A stretch of 34,773 bases of DNA from the NCBI GenBank assembly GCA_964464435.1, contig CAYXGE010000009.1, positions 1 to 34,773 of the forward strand. Direction: 5' to 3'. How positions within the stretch are numbered: position 1 is the stretch's first letter; every line of letters begins with the position of its first letter. Under the pieces are notes generated by a model. That model was not told the DNA's origin. It worked only from the letters and a program-made list of their open reading frames with translations, and searched no databases. The translations under genes were made by a program, and so were the position numbers. The stretch is from CAYXGE01 sp964464435. GTDB lineage: Bacteria; Pseudomonadota; Gammaproteobacteria; Burkholderiales; Methylophilaceae. Positions 24,089-32,350 of the stretch are shown one piece after another.

Positions 24089-25018
24089 ATGCTAAAACAG
24101 CGCACGCTGAAACAGGCAATCAGCACAGTAGGTGTTGGATTGCATTCAGGAGACAAGGTCACCCTAACCTTGCGTCCTGCTGCGCCTAATAGCGGCATTG
24201 TGTTCCGTCGTGTTGATCTGCCCAATACATCGGAATTTAAAGTACAACCCGAGCTCGTGAGTGATACCCGTTTATGTTCTGCCTTGGAGCATAACGGTGC
24301 GCGCGTGGCAACGGTTGAGCATCTCATGTCCGCCCTTGCTGGACTGGGTGTGGATAATGTGGCGATTGAACTGAACGCGGCTGAAGTGCCAATCATGGAT
24401 GGCAGTTCAGGACCGTTTGTTTATCTTATTCAAAGCGCAGGCATTGTTGAGCAATCAGCAGCAAAAAAATTTATTCGTATCAAAAAAACCATTGAAGTTA
24501 AAGAAGATGATAAATGGGTTAAATTTCAGCCCTATTTTGGTTTTAAAATTGACTTTACCATTGATTTTAATCACCCAGTATTTGAGCAATCTGGCAAGCA
24601 TGTCACCATAGACTTTGCTGATAACGCCTATATTCAAGAAATTAGCCGTGCACGTACTTTTGGATTTATGCATGAGGTCGAGTACCTCAGAGACCATAAT
24701 TTAGCGCGTGGAGGTAGTTTAGATAACGCCATTGTGTTAGATGAATACCGTGTATTAAATAGTGATGGCTTACGCTATCAAGATGAGTTTGTAAAACACA
24801 AAGTATTAGATGCCATAGGTGATCTATATGTCTTAGGGCATCCACTCATCGGGGCTTATAGTGCATATAAAGCTGGCCATGCTATGAACAACCAATTAAT
24901 TCGTGCATTAATGGCGGATGAAACAGCTTGGGAATATGTGACCTTTGATAAAGCAGAAGAAGCGCCCGATGGCTTTCGCACGGAAGTTTCTGTGCCACAA
25001 GTGTTACAGTACAGCTAA
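24089..25018 (+). CDS. lpxC: UDP-3-O-acyl-N-acetylglucosamine deacetylase
   Basis: This 309-residue zinc enzyme catalyses the committed step of lipid A synthesis. The zinc ligands line up with E. coli: His78 in VEHLMSAL, and His237 and Asp241 in HKVLDAIGDL. The catalytic His264 lies in KAGHAMNN. TLKQAISTVGVGLHSGDKV is the standard start. Its place directly after ftsZ is the conserved proteobacterial order and couples outer-membrane and wall synthesis genes. The small gene that follows starts 3 nt after its stop. Confidence 0.98.
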   Translation: MLKQRTLKQAISTVGVGLHSGDKVTLTLRPAAPNSGIVFRRVDLPNTSEFKVQPELVSDTRLCSALEHNGARVATVEHLMSALAGLGVDNVAIELNAAEVPIMDGSSGPFVYLIQSAGIVEQSAAKKFIRIKKTIEVKEDDKWVKFQPYFGFKIDFTIDFNHPVFEQSGKHVTIDFADNAYIQEISRARTFGFMHEVEYLRDHNLARGGSLDNAIVLDEYRVLNSDGLRYQDEFVKHKVLDAIGDLYVLGHPLIGAYSAYKAGHAMNNQLIRALMADETAWEYVTFDKAEEAPDGFRTEVSVPQVLQYS

Positions 25019-25020
25019 CT

Positions 25021-25203
25021 ATGTTTGTATTAAGACTGTTTCTCATATTAACGCTAGTCACGGTTGTTGTATCTCTTGGCATTTACCTACTAACCTCAGA
25101 TAAACGTTATTTGCGCTTTGCTTGGCAAGTCATCAAGTTTGGCTTGGTGTTACTTGCAGCCATGGGCGTATTATTTGTGATTGGGCGCATTGTGCTGTTT
25201 TAA
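25021..25203 (+). CDS. Small two-helix membrane protein of unknown function
   Basis: This 60-residue protein starts 3 nt after lpxC, so it is probably translationally coupled. It is almost wholly hydrophobic: helix 1 about 3-24 (VLRLFLILTLVTVVVSLGIY), a short basic loop SDKRYLRFAWQ, and helix 2 about 36-58. By the positive-inside rule the loop is cytoplasmic with both ends outside. No family name is recognised and no catalytic motif is visible. Codon choice and context resemble the neighbours, so I regard it as a real gene rather than chance. A role near lipid A or the divisome would be a guess from position. Confidence 0.7.
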   Translation: MFVLRLFLILTLVTVVVSLGIYLLTSDKRYLRFAWQVIKFGLVLLAAMGVLFVIGRIVLF

Positions 25204-25260
25204 CGGCACATGGTTACAAACTCACATCACATTGGCTTTTGCCACAAAAATATATAAATT

Positions 25261-27198
25261 ATGCTAAAAACCTTATACAAATCAACCCTATTAGTTTTTT
25301 TTGTGGTGGGTCTATTAGCCCCAGATTTGGTGCAAGCAGACGATGATTTGCTGATTAAAGCACGCGCTGCCTATGATAAGCAAAATCAAGTTGCACTCGC
25401 AGAATATGCGCGAATGTTAAATGAAGAACGCCATGCGCTAGCACCCTATGCGGATTACTGGTTGCAATTACTTAAGTTAAGTACTGCCGACAATGCTGAA
25501 GTTGCGCAATTGATAGAGCGTTATGCAGACTATCCATTTGCTGACCGAGTACGTGGAGAGTGGATAAAAAAACTCGCTAAACAAGAAGACTGGGCAACCA
25601 TACGCAACGAGTATCCCAAGTTTAAGCGTGATGATGCCGCAGTTACTTGTGCTGGGCTCATGGCACAATTACGCGAAAATGAGCTAAGTGACGCGCAAAT
25701 GTTGCAAGTTAACAAACTATGGCTAAGTCCAAGTGCACAACCTGCCCCATGTGAGCCATTGTTTGCAGAACTGATAAGCCAACAAAAAATTAACCAAGAA
25801 GGCATTTGGCTAAGGCTACGTATGGCGTTGGCAGAAGGTAAAACTGAGTTTGCAAAATCGCTTGCGATTAAACTCAGTAGCGTCAATGCCAGCCAACTCA
25901 AATGGATAGACAAAGCGCAACAAACACCTGAGGCGAGTGTTAATAAGGCATTAGTACCTCTCGGTACTCGCTTTGGTCGAGAGGTTGCCATGTTTGCTAT
26001 TGATAAAGTGGCAAAGAAAAGCACAGAGTCAGCGTTAGACATGGTGCTTAATATTAAATCTAAATTGAGTGATGAAGAGTTTTCATATGCATGTGGGCGC
26101 ATGGCATTGCAAAGCGCACGTCGCCATGAAAATGTTTCTGCAGAACTATACCAAAAGGCTAAGCATACCGCGTTAGATGAAGAGCAAGCGGCTTGGAAAG
26201 TGCGTGCTTTTTTAATAGTGAATGACTGGGAAAATGTAGCTAACACGATTAATGCCATGCCTGATGAGCAAAAAAGTTTGAATGCTTGGCGATATTGGTT
26301 AGCACGTGCGCTCAAAGAGCAAGGTAAAATACCTGAGGCCAATGCGCTATTTGCGCCTTTATCTAAAGAACAAAATTATTATGGTTTGCTAGCTTTAGAG
26401 TCACTTGGTGATGTGATAAGCGCGCCATCTGTCACCTATACCCCAACTGCAGAAGAAGTCAAAGCTGTGGCAAATATTGCTGGGATTCAACGTGCGTTTG
26501 CCTTGCAAAATTTGGATATGCGTGCAGAAGCTAGACAAGAATGGTTAAAGGCAACTGAAAATTTTGATGATAAGCAACTGATTGCTGCCGCAGAGTTGGC
26601 AGCGCAAAATGACTGGTTAGACAATGCTATTAATACCGCTGATAAAACCAAAAACTTTCATAACTTTGCCCTACGTTTTCCTATGCCACACCTAGAGACT
26701 ATGAAGGCGTATGCTAGAGTGAATCAATTAGACGAAGCATGGGTCTACGGTTTAATTCGTCAAGAAAGTCGATTTATGAAATTGGCCAAGTCACGTGTTG
26801 GGGCATCAGGACTCATGCAGGTGATGCCTGCAACCGCCAAATGGATAGCCAATCGATTAGGTGAAAAAGCATTTAAACAACATATGATTCATGATCTTGA
26901 TACCAATGTAAAATATGGTACGCATTATTTAAGGTTTACTATGGATAAAATGGACGGCCAAGCGGTAATGGCAACAGCGGCCTACAATGCTGGCCCTAGC
27001 CGACCAAAACGTTGGGCACTTTCAAGAGCTTTAGATGCAGAAATATATACCGAACTCATTCCGTTTAATGAAACGCGAGATTACGTAAAGAAAGTAATGA
27101 CCAACGCACAATATTATGCAGATCGTCTAGGTAAACCAAAACAAACCTTAAAATCGAGAATGGGCGTTGTTCCTGCCAGCAATCCAGAGAGCGAGTAA
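25261..27198 (+). CDS. slt: Soluble lytic murein transglycosylase (Slt70-like)
   Basis: This 645-residue periplasmic enzyme cleaves peptidoglycan glycan strands to 1,6-anhydroMurNAc products. A signal peptide (MLKTLYKSTLLVFFVVGLL, cleavage near VQA-DD) is followed by a long helical superhelix of about 440 residues, the doughnut-shaped U and L domains of Slt70. The C-terminal goose-lysozyme-like SLT domain carries the catalytic Glu502 in LIRQESRFM, then SRVGASGLMQVMPATA and the TAAYNAGPSRPKRW motif. There is no clear ribosome site before the ATG. It begins a group with the SDR gene and cca. Confidence 0.95.
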   Translation: MLKTLYKSTLLVFFVVGLLAPDLVQADDDLLIKARAAYDKQNQVALAEYARMLNEERHALAPYADYWLQLLKLSTADNAEVAQLIERYADYPFADRVRGEWIKKLAKQEDWATIRNEYPKFKRDDAAVTCAGLMAQLRENELSDAQMLQVNKLWLSPSAQPAPCEPLFAELISQQKINQEGIWLRLRMALAEGKTEFAKSLAIKLSSVNASQLKWIDKAQQTPEASVNKALVPLGTRFGREVAMFAIDKVAKKSTESALDMVLNIKSKLSDEEFSYACGRMALQSARRHENVSAELYQKAKHTALDEEQAAWKVRAFLIVNDWENVANTINAMPDEQKSLNAWRYWLARALKEQGKIPEANALFAPLSKEQNYYGLLALESLGDVISAPSVTYTPTAEEVKAVANIAGIQRAFALQNLDMRAEARQEWLKATENFDDKQLIAAAELAAQNDWLDNAINTADKTKNFHNFALRFPMPHLETMKAYARVNQLDEAWVYGLIRQESRFMKLAKSRVGASGLMQVMPATAKWIANRLGEKAFKQHMIHDLDTNVKYGTHYLRFTMDKMDGQAVMATAAYNAGPSRPKRWALSRALDAEIYTELIPFNETRDYVKKVMTNAQYYADRLGKPKQTLKSRMGVVPASNPESE

Positions 27199-27236
27199 AT
27201 GCTAATATTGGGTTAAACAAAGTAGAGGCAAAAAAG

Positions 27237-28184
27237 ATGCAACATAAAAAAGTAACTTTAGTGGGTGGTTCAGGCTTTGTTGGTAGTGCTATTGCACATC
27301 AGCTTAGCAATGCGGGCTATGAGGTTAAAGTACTCACTCGTAGACGTGAGGCACATCGTCATCTTATTTTATTACCCAATGTCCATGTGGTGGAATGTGA
27401 TGTCATGAATGACAGTGATTTGGTACTGCAACTGCGTGGCTCAGATATAGTGATGAGCTTAGCTGGTATTTTGCATGAAACTAAACATGCTAATTTTGCT
27501 CAGGTACATACCGAATTGCCAAGACGTATTGCCCAAATATGCGCGAAACAAGGCATTCAACGGCTAATTCATGTGAGTGCGTTACAGGCAAGTGCCAGTG
27601 CGCCAAGTCAATATTTACGTTCAAAAGCGGCGGGTGAAGAGGCCGTCATGGCGTTTGATAAACAAATGCAAATCACCATTTTTAGACCATCAGTAATTTT
27701 TGGTCGTGCAGATAATTTTATTAATATGTTTGCTAATCTGATTAAAATTGCACCAGTCATTCCACTGGCAAAGCCAGAAGCTAAGTTTCAGCCAGTATGG
27801 GTAGAAGATGTTGCAAAAGTGATTGTTGATTGTATTTCTCAGACTGAAAGTTACGGCAAAACCTATGAATTAGGTGGTCCACGCATCTACAGCATGCGGC
27901 AACTTATTGAGTTTGTGGCGTTTATACTAGGTAAAAAACGCATGGTGATTGGCTTAAATGAACAATTATCCTACGCACAGGCCATGGCACTGGAATTGTC
28001 ACCGGTTAAACTTATGACACGTGATAATCTGCGGTCAATGCAAGTCGATAGCACTACAACGCAGCAATTTCCAGCATGGGCTTGTGTGCAACCAGCTAGC
28101 TTGGAGGCTATTGTCCCAGAATATTTAGCTAATCAAAGCCCACGTAACGCCTATGCCGCCTTTAGAAGTCTAGCAGGTCGCTAG
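27237..28184 (+). CDS. NDUFA9-like atypical SDR family protein (NAD(P)-binding)
   Basis: This 315-residue atypical short-chain dehydrogenase/reductase has a Rossmann N-terminus: VTLVGGSGFVGSAIA (residues 6-20) binds the dinucleotide, VKVLTRR suggests an NADP-type or mixed site, and DIVMSLAGILHE and LIHVSALQASASAPSQYLRSKAAGE carry the YxxxK-like segment. The closest family I know is the bacterial relatives of the complex I accessory subunit NDUFA9, often annotated as complex I NDUFA9 subunit family. Its bacterial substrate is not established. AGAGG precedes the ATG; cca follows 10 nt after its stop, so the two are likely co-transcribed. Confidence 0.85.
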   Translation: MQHKKVTLVGGSGFVGSAIAHQLSNAGYEVKVLTRRREAHRHLILLPNVHVVECDVMNDSDLVLQLRGSDIVMSLAGILHETKHANFAQVHTELPRRIAQICAKQGIQRLIHVSALQASASAPSQYLRSKAAGEEAVMAFDKQMQITIFRPSVIFGRADNFINMFANLIKIAPVIPLAKPEAKFQPVWVEDVAKVIVDCISQTESYGKTYELGGPRIYSMRQLIEFVAFILGKKRMVIGLNEQLSYAQAMALELSPVKLMTRDNLRSMQVDSTTTQQFPAWACVQPASLEAIVPEYLANQSPRNAYAAFRSLAGR

Positions 28185-28194
28185 GGTTATTACG

Positions 28195-29418
28195 ATGAAG
28201 GTCTATCAAGTAGGCGGTGCAGTGCGTGACCAGCTTCTAGGTTTAAAAATTAAAGATATAGATTATGTGGTGGTAGGTAGTACCCCTGCCGCAATGGAAG
28301 CGGCAGGTTATAAAGCCGTTGGCAAAGATTTTCCTGTATTTTTGCACCCAATAACGCATGAGGAATACGCCTTAGCGCGTACAGAGCGTAAAACAGCCAA
28401 AGGTTACAAAGGCTTTCAAATTCATGCCACCCCAGATGTGACCTTAGAGCAAGACTTGGCGCGGCGCGACTTTACTATGAATGCCATAGCGCAAACTGCT
28501 GAGGGTGAATTAATAGATCCATTTCATGGCGTACAAGATATTCAACACAAAGTATTGCGTCACGTTAGCGATGCCTTTGTAGAAGACCCCGTACGCATTT
28601 TAAGAGCAGCAAGATTTCTTGCACGTTTTTCTGAATTTACCGTTGCCCCTGAAACCATGCGCCTGATGACAGAAATGGTAGCAAATGGAGAAGTAGATGC
28701 CTTAGTGCCAGAGCGTGTTTGGCAAGAACTTGCAAAAGGCTTAATGGAAGCTAAACCCAGCCGTATGTTTGAGTTATTACGAGATTGCGGCGCTTTAGAA
28801 AAAATATTGCCAGAACTCAACCGTCTCTGGGGCGTACCGCAACCCGCGCTGCATCATCCAGAAATTGATACCGGTGTGCATGTGATGATGGTGATTGATT
28901 ATGCGGCAAAACAACAGTTTAGTTTACCTGTACGTTATGCCGCGCTCATGCACGATTTAGGTAAAGGCACCACACCAAAGGAAATTCTGCCCAGACATAT
29001 CGGGCATGAAGAGCGTAGTGTGCACTTACTTAAAGATATCAGTAAGCGCTTACGTATTCCTAATGACTGCAAAGAGCTCGCCCACCTTGTCGCTAAGTTT
29101 CATGGCAAGTTACATCAGGCGCTTAAAATGCGTCCAGATACTTTACTCGATTTTTTAATTGAAACTGATGCCATTCGCCAAGCACAGAGATTTGAAGACT
29201 TTTTAAAAGCTTGTGAAGCTGATTCAAGGGGTAGAACAGGCTTAGAAGATTGTGCTACGCCAGAAGCGGATTTAATGCGCAAGTTGTTACTTGCTGTGCA
29301 ACAGGTAGATACAGGTAAAGTTGCCAGCCAGCATGGTAATGCAGAAGCGATTAAACAGGCGATTTATCAGGCTAGATTGCATGCGGTAAAGCAGGCACTG
29401 GCTGACGCCTTAAGTTAA
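28195..29418 (+). CDS. cca: CCA tRNA nucleotidyltransferase with HD domain
   Basis: This 407-residue class-II nucleotidyltransferase adds or repairs the 3'-CCA end of tRNAs. GGAVRDQLLG (7-16) and the metal-binding Asp21 and Asp23 in DIDYVVVG form the catalytic core; RRDFTMNA and DPVRILRAARF follow. The C-terminal HD domain (HDLGKG near 253-258) is the phosphohydrolase module of the proteobacterial bifunctional form. The gene ends converging on slmA, 73 nt away, with no clear terminator between them. Confidence 0.97.
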   Translation: MKVYQVGGAVRDQLLGLKIKDIDYVVVGSTPAAMEAAGYKAVGKDFPVFLHPITHEEYALARTERKTAKGYKGFQIHATPDVTLEQDLARRDFTMNAIAQTAEGELIDPFHGVQDIQHKVLRHVSDAFVEDPVRILRAARFLARFSEFTVAPETMRLMTEMVANGEVDALVPERVWQELAKGLMEAKPSRMFELLRDCGALEKILPELNRLWGVPQPALHHPEIDTGVHVMMVIDYAAKQQFSLPVRYAALMHDLGKGTTPKEILPRHIGHEERSVHLLKDISKRLRIPNDCKELAHLVAKFHGKLHQALKMRPDTLLDFLIETDAIRQAQRFEDFLKACEADSRGRTGLEDCATPEADLMRKLLLAVQQVDTGKVASQHGNAEAIKQAIYQARLHAVKQALADALS

Positions 29419-29491
29419 TTTTTGACTCTTTTAACCACGTCACACTCGCTCCGTTAGTAAATACCAAAATCTTTTTTAAAGTCTAAATCAC

Positions 29492-30061
29492 TTACCCAAA
29501 AAGCATCTGTAACTGTTCCTGTGCTAAATCAGAAGGTTTGCGTTTAAATGCACTTTTGGCATATTGTTGCCATTTGCCCGTAATATACGCCATCATTAAG
29601 TTAGCGCGAGCTTCAGGATTTAGTTGGCTAGCGCCTTGTGTTTCAGCAATACGCAAGCTTTGTTTAAGCGTGGATTCTAACCTATCATACAATTGGTTAA
29701 TACGTACTTGTAAACGGGGGTCTTCATTCACCAAGGCTTCACCAATCAACACACGTGCCATACCAGGGTTTTTTTCTACAAACATAAGTAACACATTTAT
29801 GATGCGCCCTGCTTGCGCTAAGCCGTCTGGTTCTTCGGCGCTAATTTTATTAATTAAGCCAAAAATACTTTGTTCAATAAACTCAATTAACCCTTCAAAC
29901 ATTTGAACCTTGCCAGCAAAGTGTCTGTAAAGTGCAGCTTCAGATACGTCTAATTTTGCAGCCAATGTGGCTGTGGTAATTTTTTCTTGTTTAGGGGCTT
30001 CTAGCATTTTAGCTAGCGTTTCTAAAATTTGCAGTTTGCGTTCGCCTGGTTTTGTTGCCAT
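29492..30061 (-). CDS. slmA: Nucleoid occlusion factor SlmA (TetR family)
   Basis: This 189-residue TetR-type DNA-binding protein is the last of four minus-strand genes. ATG 30061 is chosen because TTGAGG lies 6 nt upstream; the longer TTG start would overlap the preceding gene. The helix-turn-helix is ITTATLAAKLDVSEAALYRH near residues 28-47. KPGERKLQILETLAKMLE at the start and the MFEGLIEFIEQSIF segment match SlmA. In E. coli SlmA bound to its sites around the nucleoid blocks Z-ring assembly by binding the FtsZ tail. ftsZ, with the expected tail, lies about 6 kb away. Its membership of SlmA rather than generic TetR is well supported. Confidence 0.92.
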   Translation of the reverse strand: MATKPGERKLQILETLAKMLEAPKQEKITTATLAAKLDVSEAALYRHFAGKVQMFEGLIEFIEQSIFGLINKISAEEPDGLAQAGRIINVLLMFVEKNPGMARVLIGEALVNEDPRLQVRINQLYDRLESTLKQSLRIAETQGASQLNPEARANLMMAYITGKWQQYAKSAFKRKPSDLAQEQLQMLFG

Positions 30062-30069
30062 GTTGTGCC

Positions 30070-30702
30070 TCAATTAAAACATCTGTGTAATTTTTTAATA
30101 TGGTTGATTCTAACATCAACGTAATTGGGTTTATGTAAGTCTTTACTCACATAAATGGTTTTCATCCCCATGCGTTTAGCCGTCATTAGGGTTTCTGCAC
30201 TGTCTTCTAGCATGGTGCAATCACTGGCTTTGGCTTTAATGGCTTTTAGCATTTGCCTAAAGCCACGTATTGATGGCTTTGGGTGAAAGCGCGTAGATTC
30301 TACCGTAAACACATGCGAAAATAGGTCAGTAATACCAAGTGTATTAAGCACTTTAAAGGCATAGGTTTTAGGCGCGTTTGTAAACACTACTTTGCGCCCT
30401 TTGAGTTGGTTAATTAAATGCCGTAAGCCTTTAATTTGTTGCGCCAGTTCGGCTAGCTGCTTGTCATCGTGCGTCACTTTTAAAAAGTGATGCGGATTCA
30501 CGCCATGATGTCGCATTAAGCCTTTTAAAGTCGCGCCATAAATCTGCCAGTAATGTTGCCTAATATTAAACGCTGCTTTTTCATCTATGCTTAAATGTTG
30601 CATAATATATTCAGTCATAGCGCGGTTCATTACAGGAAAAATATGACTGCTGGCGTCATGTAAGGTGTCATCTAAATCAAATACCCAAACTTTTTGCCCC
30701 AT
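30070..30702 (-). CDS. HAD-family pyrimidine 5'-nucleotidase-like hydrolase
   Basis: This 210-residue haloacid dehalogenase superfamily phosphatase has motif I VFDLDDTLHD with nucleophile Asp9 and acid Asp11, motif II FTNAPKTYA, a motif III lysine in the HPKPS stretch, and motif IV MLEDSAETL. The cap pattern resembles the yeast SDT1 / bacterial pyrimidine 5'-nucleotidase family that dephosphorylates UMP or CMP. Substrate is inferred from family. It starts 2 nt after the upstream gene's stop and ends 8 nt before the slmA start, so it belongs to the argB-slmA operon. Confidence 0.88.
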   Translation of the reverse strand: MGQKVWVFDLDDTLHDASSHIFPVMNRAMTEYIMQHLSIDEKAAFNIRQHYWQIYGATLKGLMRHHGVNPHHFLKVTHDDKQLAELAQQIKGLRHLINQLKGRKVVFTNAPKTYAFKVLNTLGITDLFSHVFTVESTRFHPKPSIRGFRQMLKAIKAKASDCTMLEDSAETLMTAKRMGMKTIYVSKDLHKPNYVDVRINHIKKLHRCFN

Positions 30703-30704
30703 CT

Positions 30705-31325
30705 TTATGATGCGCTCTCTGCGCGAAGTTTGGCAGGGCGCTGGGTGGCGCGCTTGTAGTACGCCTTAAACGTTGTATTGCTAGGCACGGTTTTGGCAAA
30801 CAGCATACTAAAGCCCAAGTGAGAGGCTAGGTAAATATCGGCCGCAGTGAACTGCTCACCACAAAGGTAGGTATTTTGTTGTAAGTGTGCCTCTAATGTG
30901 GCTAGCGTAAGGTCAAGCGACCCAAAACCTAAGAATGCTTTAGCAGGGGTGCCAAGGGGCGTTGTCTCAGGCGTTTGCCAACCTAAAAATTGCGCAGTCG
31001 TTGCCGCTTCTAACGGGCCAGCTATAAAAAACATCCAGCGAAAAAAAGCAGCGCGCTCAGGTGTGCCATGCGCTGGAATAAGGCCTTTACTTGGGAAAGT
31101 GTCTGCCAAATAGGTCAAAATAGCGGCTGTTTCTGTAATGATGCCATCCCCATGTTTGAGTGCAGGTACTTTACCCATTGGGTTAATTGCTAAGTATTCT
31201 GCGGATTTCATGGGCAAACCGTAATCTACCCATTCAATTTTATAGGGCTCGCCAAGCTCTTCAAGCATCCAATGTACTCCGCGACCACGGGACATTTTGT
31301 TGGTATATAAAATAATTTCAGACAT
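30705..31325 (-). CDS. Glutathione S-transferase family protein
   Basis: This 206-residue cytosolic GST-fold protein has a thioredoxin-like N-terminal domain (EIILYTNKMSRGRGVHWMLEEL) with the conserved cis-Pro segment MGKVPALKHGDGIITETAAIL, and a helical C-terminal domain with FTAADIYLASHLGFSM, the usual N-capping box. The catalytic Ser/Tyr of a particular class is not evident to me, so no class or substrate is assigned. The gene sits between argB (31 nt upstream) and the HAD hydrolase (2 nt downstream). Confidence 0.9.
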   Translation of the reverse strand: MSEIILYTNKMSRGRGVHWMLEELGEPYKIEWVDYGLPMKSAEYLAINPMGKVPALKHGDGIITETAAILTYLADTFPSKGLIPAHGTPERAAFFRWMFFIAGPLEAATTAQFLGWQTPETTPLGTPAKAFLGFGSLDLTLATLEAHLQQNTYLCGEQFTAADIYLASHLGFSMLFAKTVPSNTTFKAYYKRATQRPAKLRAESAS

Positions 31326-31356
31326 GGCAAATCCAATTCATTAATTTAGTGATGCT

Positions 31357-32241
31357 TTATTTGGCTGTAATGAGTGTTCCCACACCTTCATCAGTGAGCA
31401 CTTCAAGCAATAGCGCGTGTTGTACGCGGCCATCAATAATATGTACTGATTTCACACCGCTTCTTGCCGCATCTAATGCAGAGCTAATTTTGGGTAACAT
31501 ACCGCCTGAAAGTGTGCCATCCGCGACTAAATCATCAATATTTTTTGGGGTGAGGCCAGTGAGCAAGTTACCGTTTTTATCCAGCACACCGGGCGTGTTG
31601 GTGAGTAAAATTAATTTTTCAGCGCCCAAAATTTCCGCCAATTTTCCAGCCACAACATCCGCATTAATATTGTAGGTTTCACCATCTTTACCCACGCCAA
31701 TTGGCGCCACTACAGGAATAAAATCGCCAGTATCTAAAAAGTTGATAATACTGGGGTCTATGGCCGAAATCTCGCCCACCTGTCCCACATCAATCATTTT
31801 ATTGGGGTCGTTTAAATCTTCCATCAGTAATTTATGGGCGTGAATAAAATTGCCATCTTGCCCTGTAAGGCCAACGGCTTTGCCACCATGACGATTAATC
31901 AAGTTCACAATTTCTTTATTGACTTGACCACCCAATACCATCTCAACCACATCCATGGTTTCTTCATCAGTCACGCGCATGCCTTGAATAAACTCGCCTT
32001 TTTTGCCTAGTTTATCTAACATTTCATTAATTTGAGGGCCACCACCATGCACCACTACTGGGTTCATGCCCACGAGTTTTAGCAATACCACATCACGTGC
32101 AAAACAGTCTTTTAGGTTTTCATCGGTCATGGCATTGCCACCGTATTTAATAACAATCGTTTTATCAAAAAAACGTTTAATGTAAGGTAAGGCTTCTGCA
32201 AGTGTTTGTGCTTTTTGGGCGGCAGTCGTGGTATTAATCAT
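31357..32241 (-). CDS. argB: Acetylglutamate kinase
   Basis: This 294-residue amino-acid kinase phosphorylates N-acetylglutamate in the second step of arginine synthesis. KYGGNAM (32-38) and VVHGGGPQINEML (63-75) are the nucleotide and substrate loops, with GLTGQDG and NINADVVAGKLAEIL further on. The N-terminal helix AEALPYIKRFFDKTIVIKYGG is of the type found in arginine-inhibited hexameric enzymes, so feedback inhibition is likely. It leads the minus-strand group argB-gst-HAD-slmA and is divergent from fhs with a 109-nt gap. No ARG box is obvious to me there. Confidence 0.97.
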   Translation of the reverse strand: MINTTTAAQKAQTLAEALPYIKRFFDKTIVIKYGGNAMTDENLKDCFARDVVLLKLVGMNPVVVHGGGPQINEMLDKLGKKGEFIQGMRVTDEETMDVVEMVLGGQVNKEIVNLINRHGGKAVGLTGQDGNFIHAHKLLMEDLNDPNKMIDVGQVGEISAIDPSIINFLDTGDFIPVVAPIGVGKDGETYNINADVVAGKLAEILGAEKLILLTNTPGVLDKNGNLLTGLTPKNIDDLVADGTLSGGMLPKISSALDAARSGVKSVHIIDGRVQHALLLEVLTDEGVGTLITAK

Positions 32242-32350
32242 GAGGACTTTCTTAAGATAATAGGCAATAAATTTTTAAATATTTTACATGGAAAAACCCA
32301 CTCTCGCGGTGATATGATGTAAGAAAATACACAAATATATTAAGGGATTT

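Noticed and set aside
25530..26342. 270-codon open frame on the minus strand opposite slt
   Set aside because: It lies fully antisense to a well-supported lytic transglycosylase; its Ser/Leu/Ala-rich translation has no domain pattern and reflects codon bias of the real gene.
32242..32350. Riboswitch or ARG box between argB and fhs
   Set aside because: No convincing folded leader or conserved operator could be seen in the 109-nt gap; only a possible extended -10.
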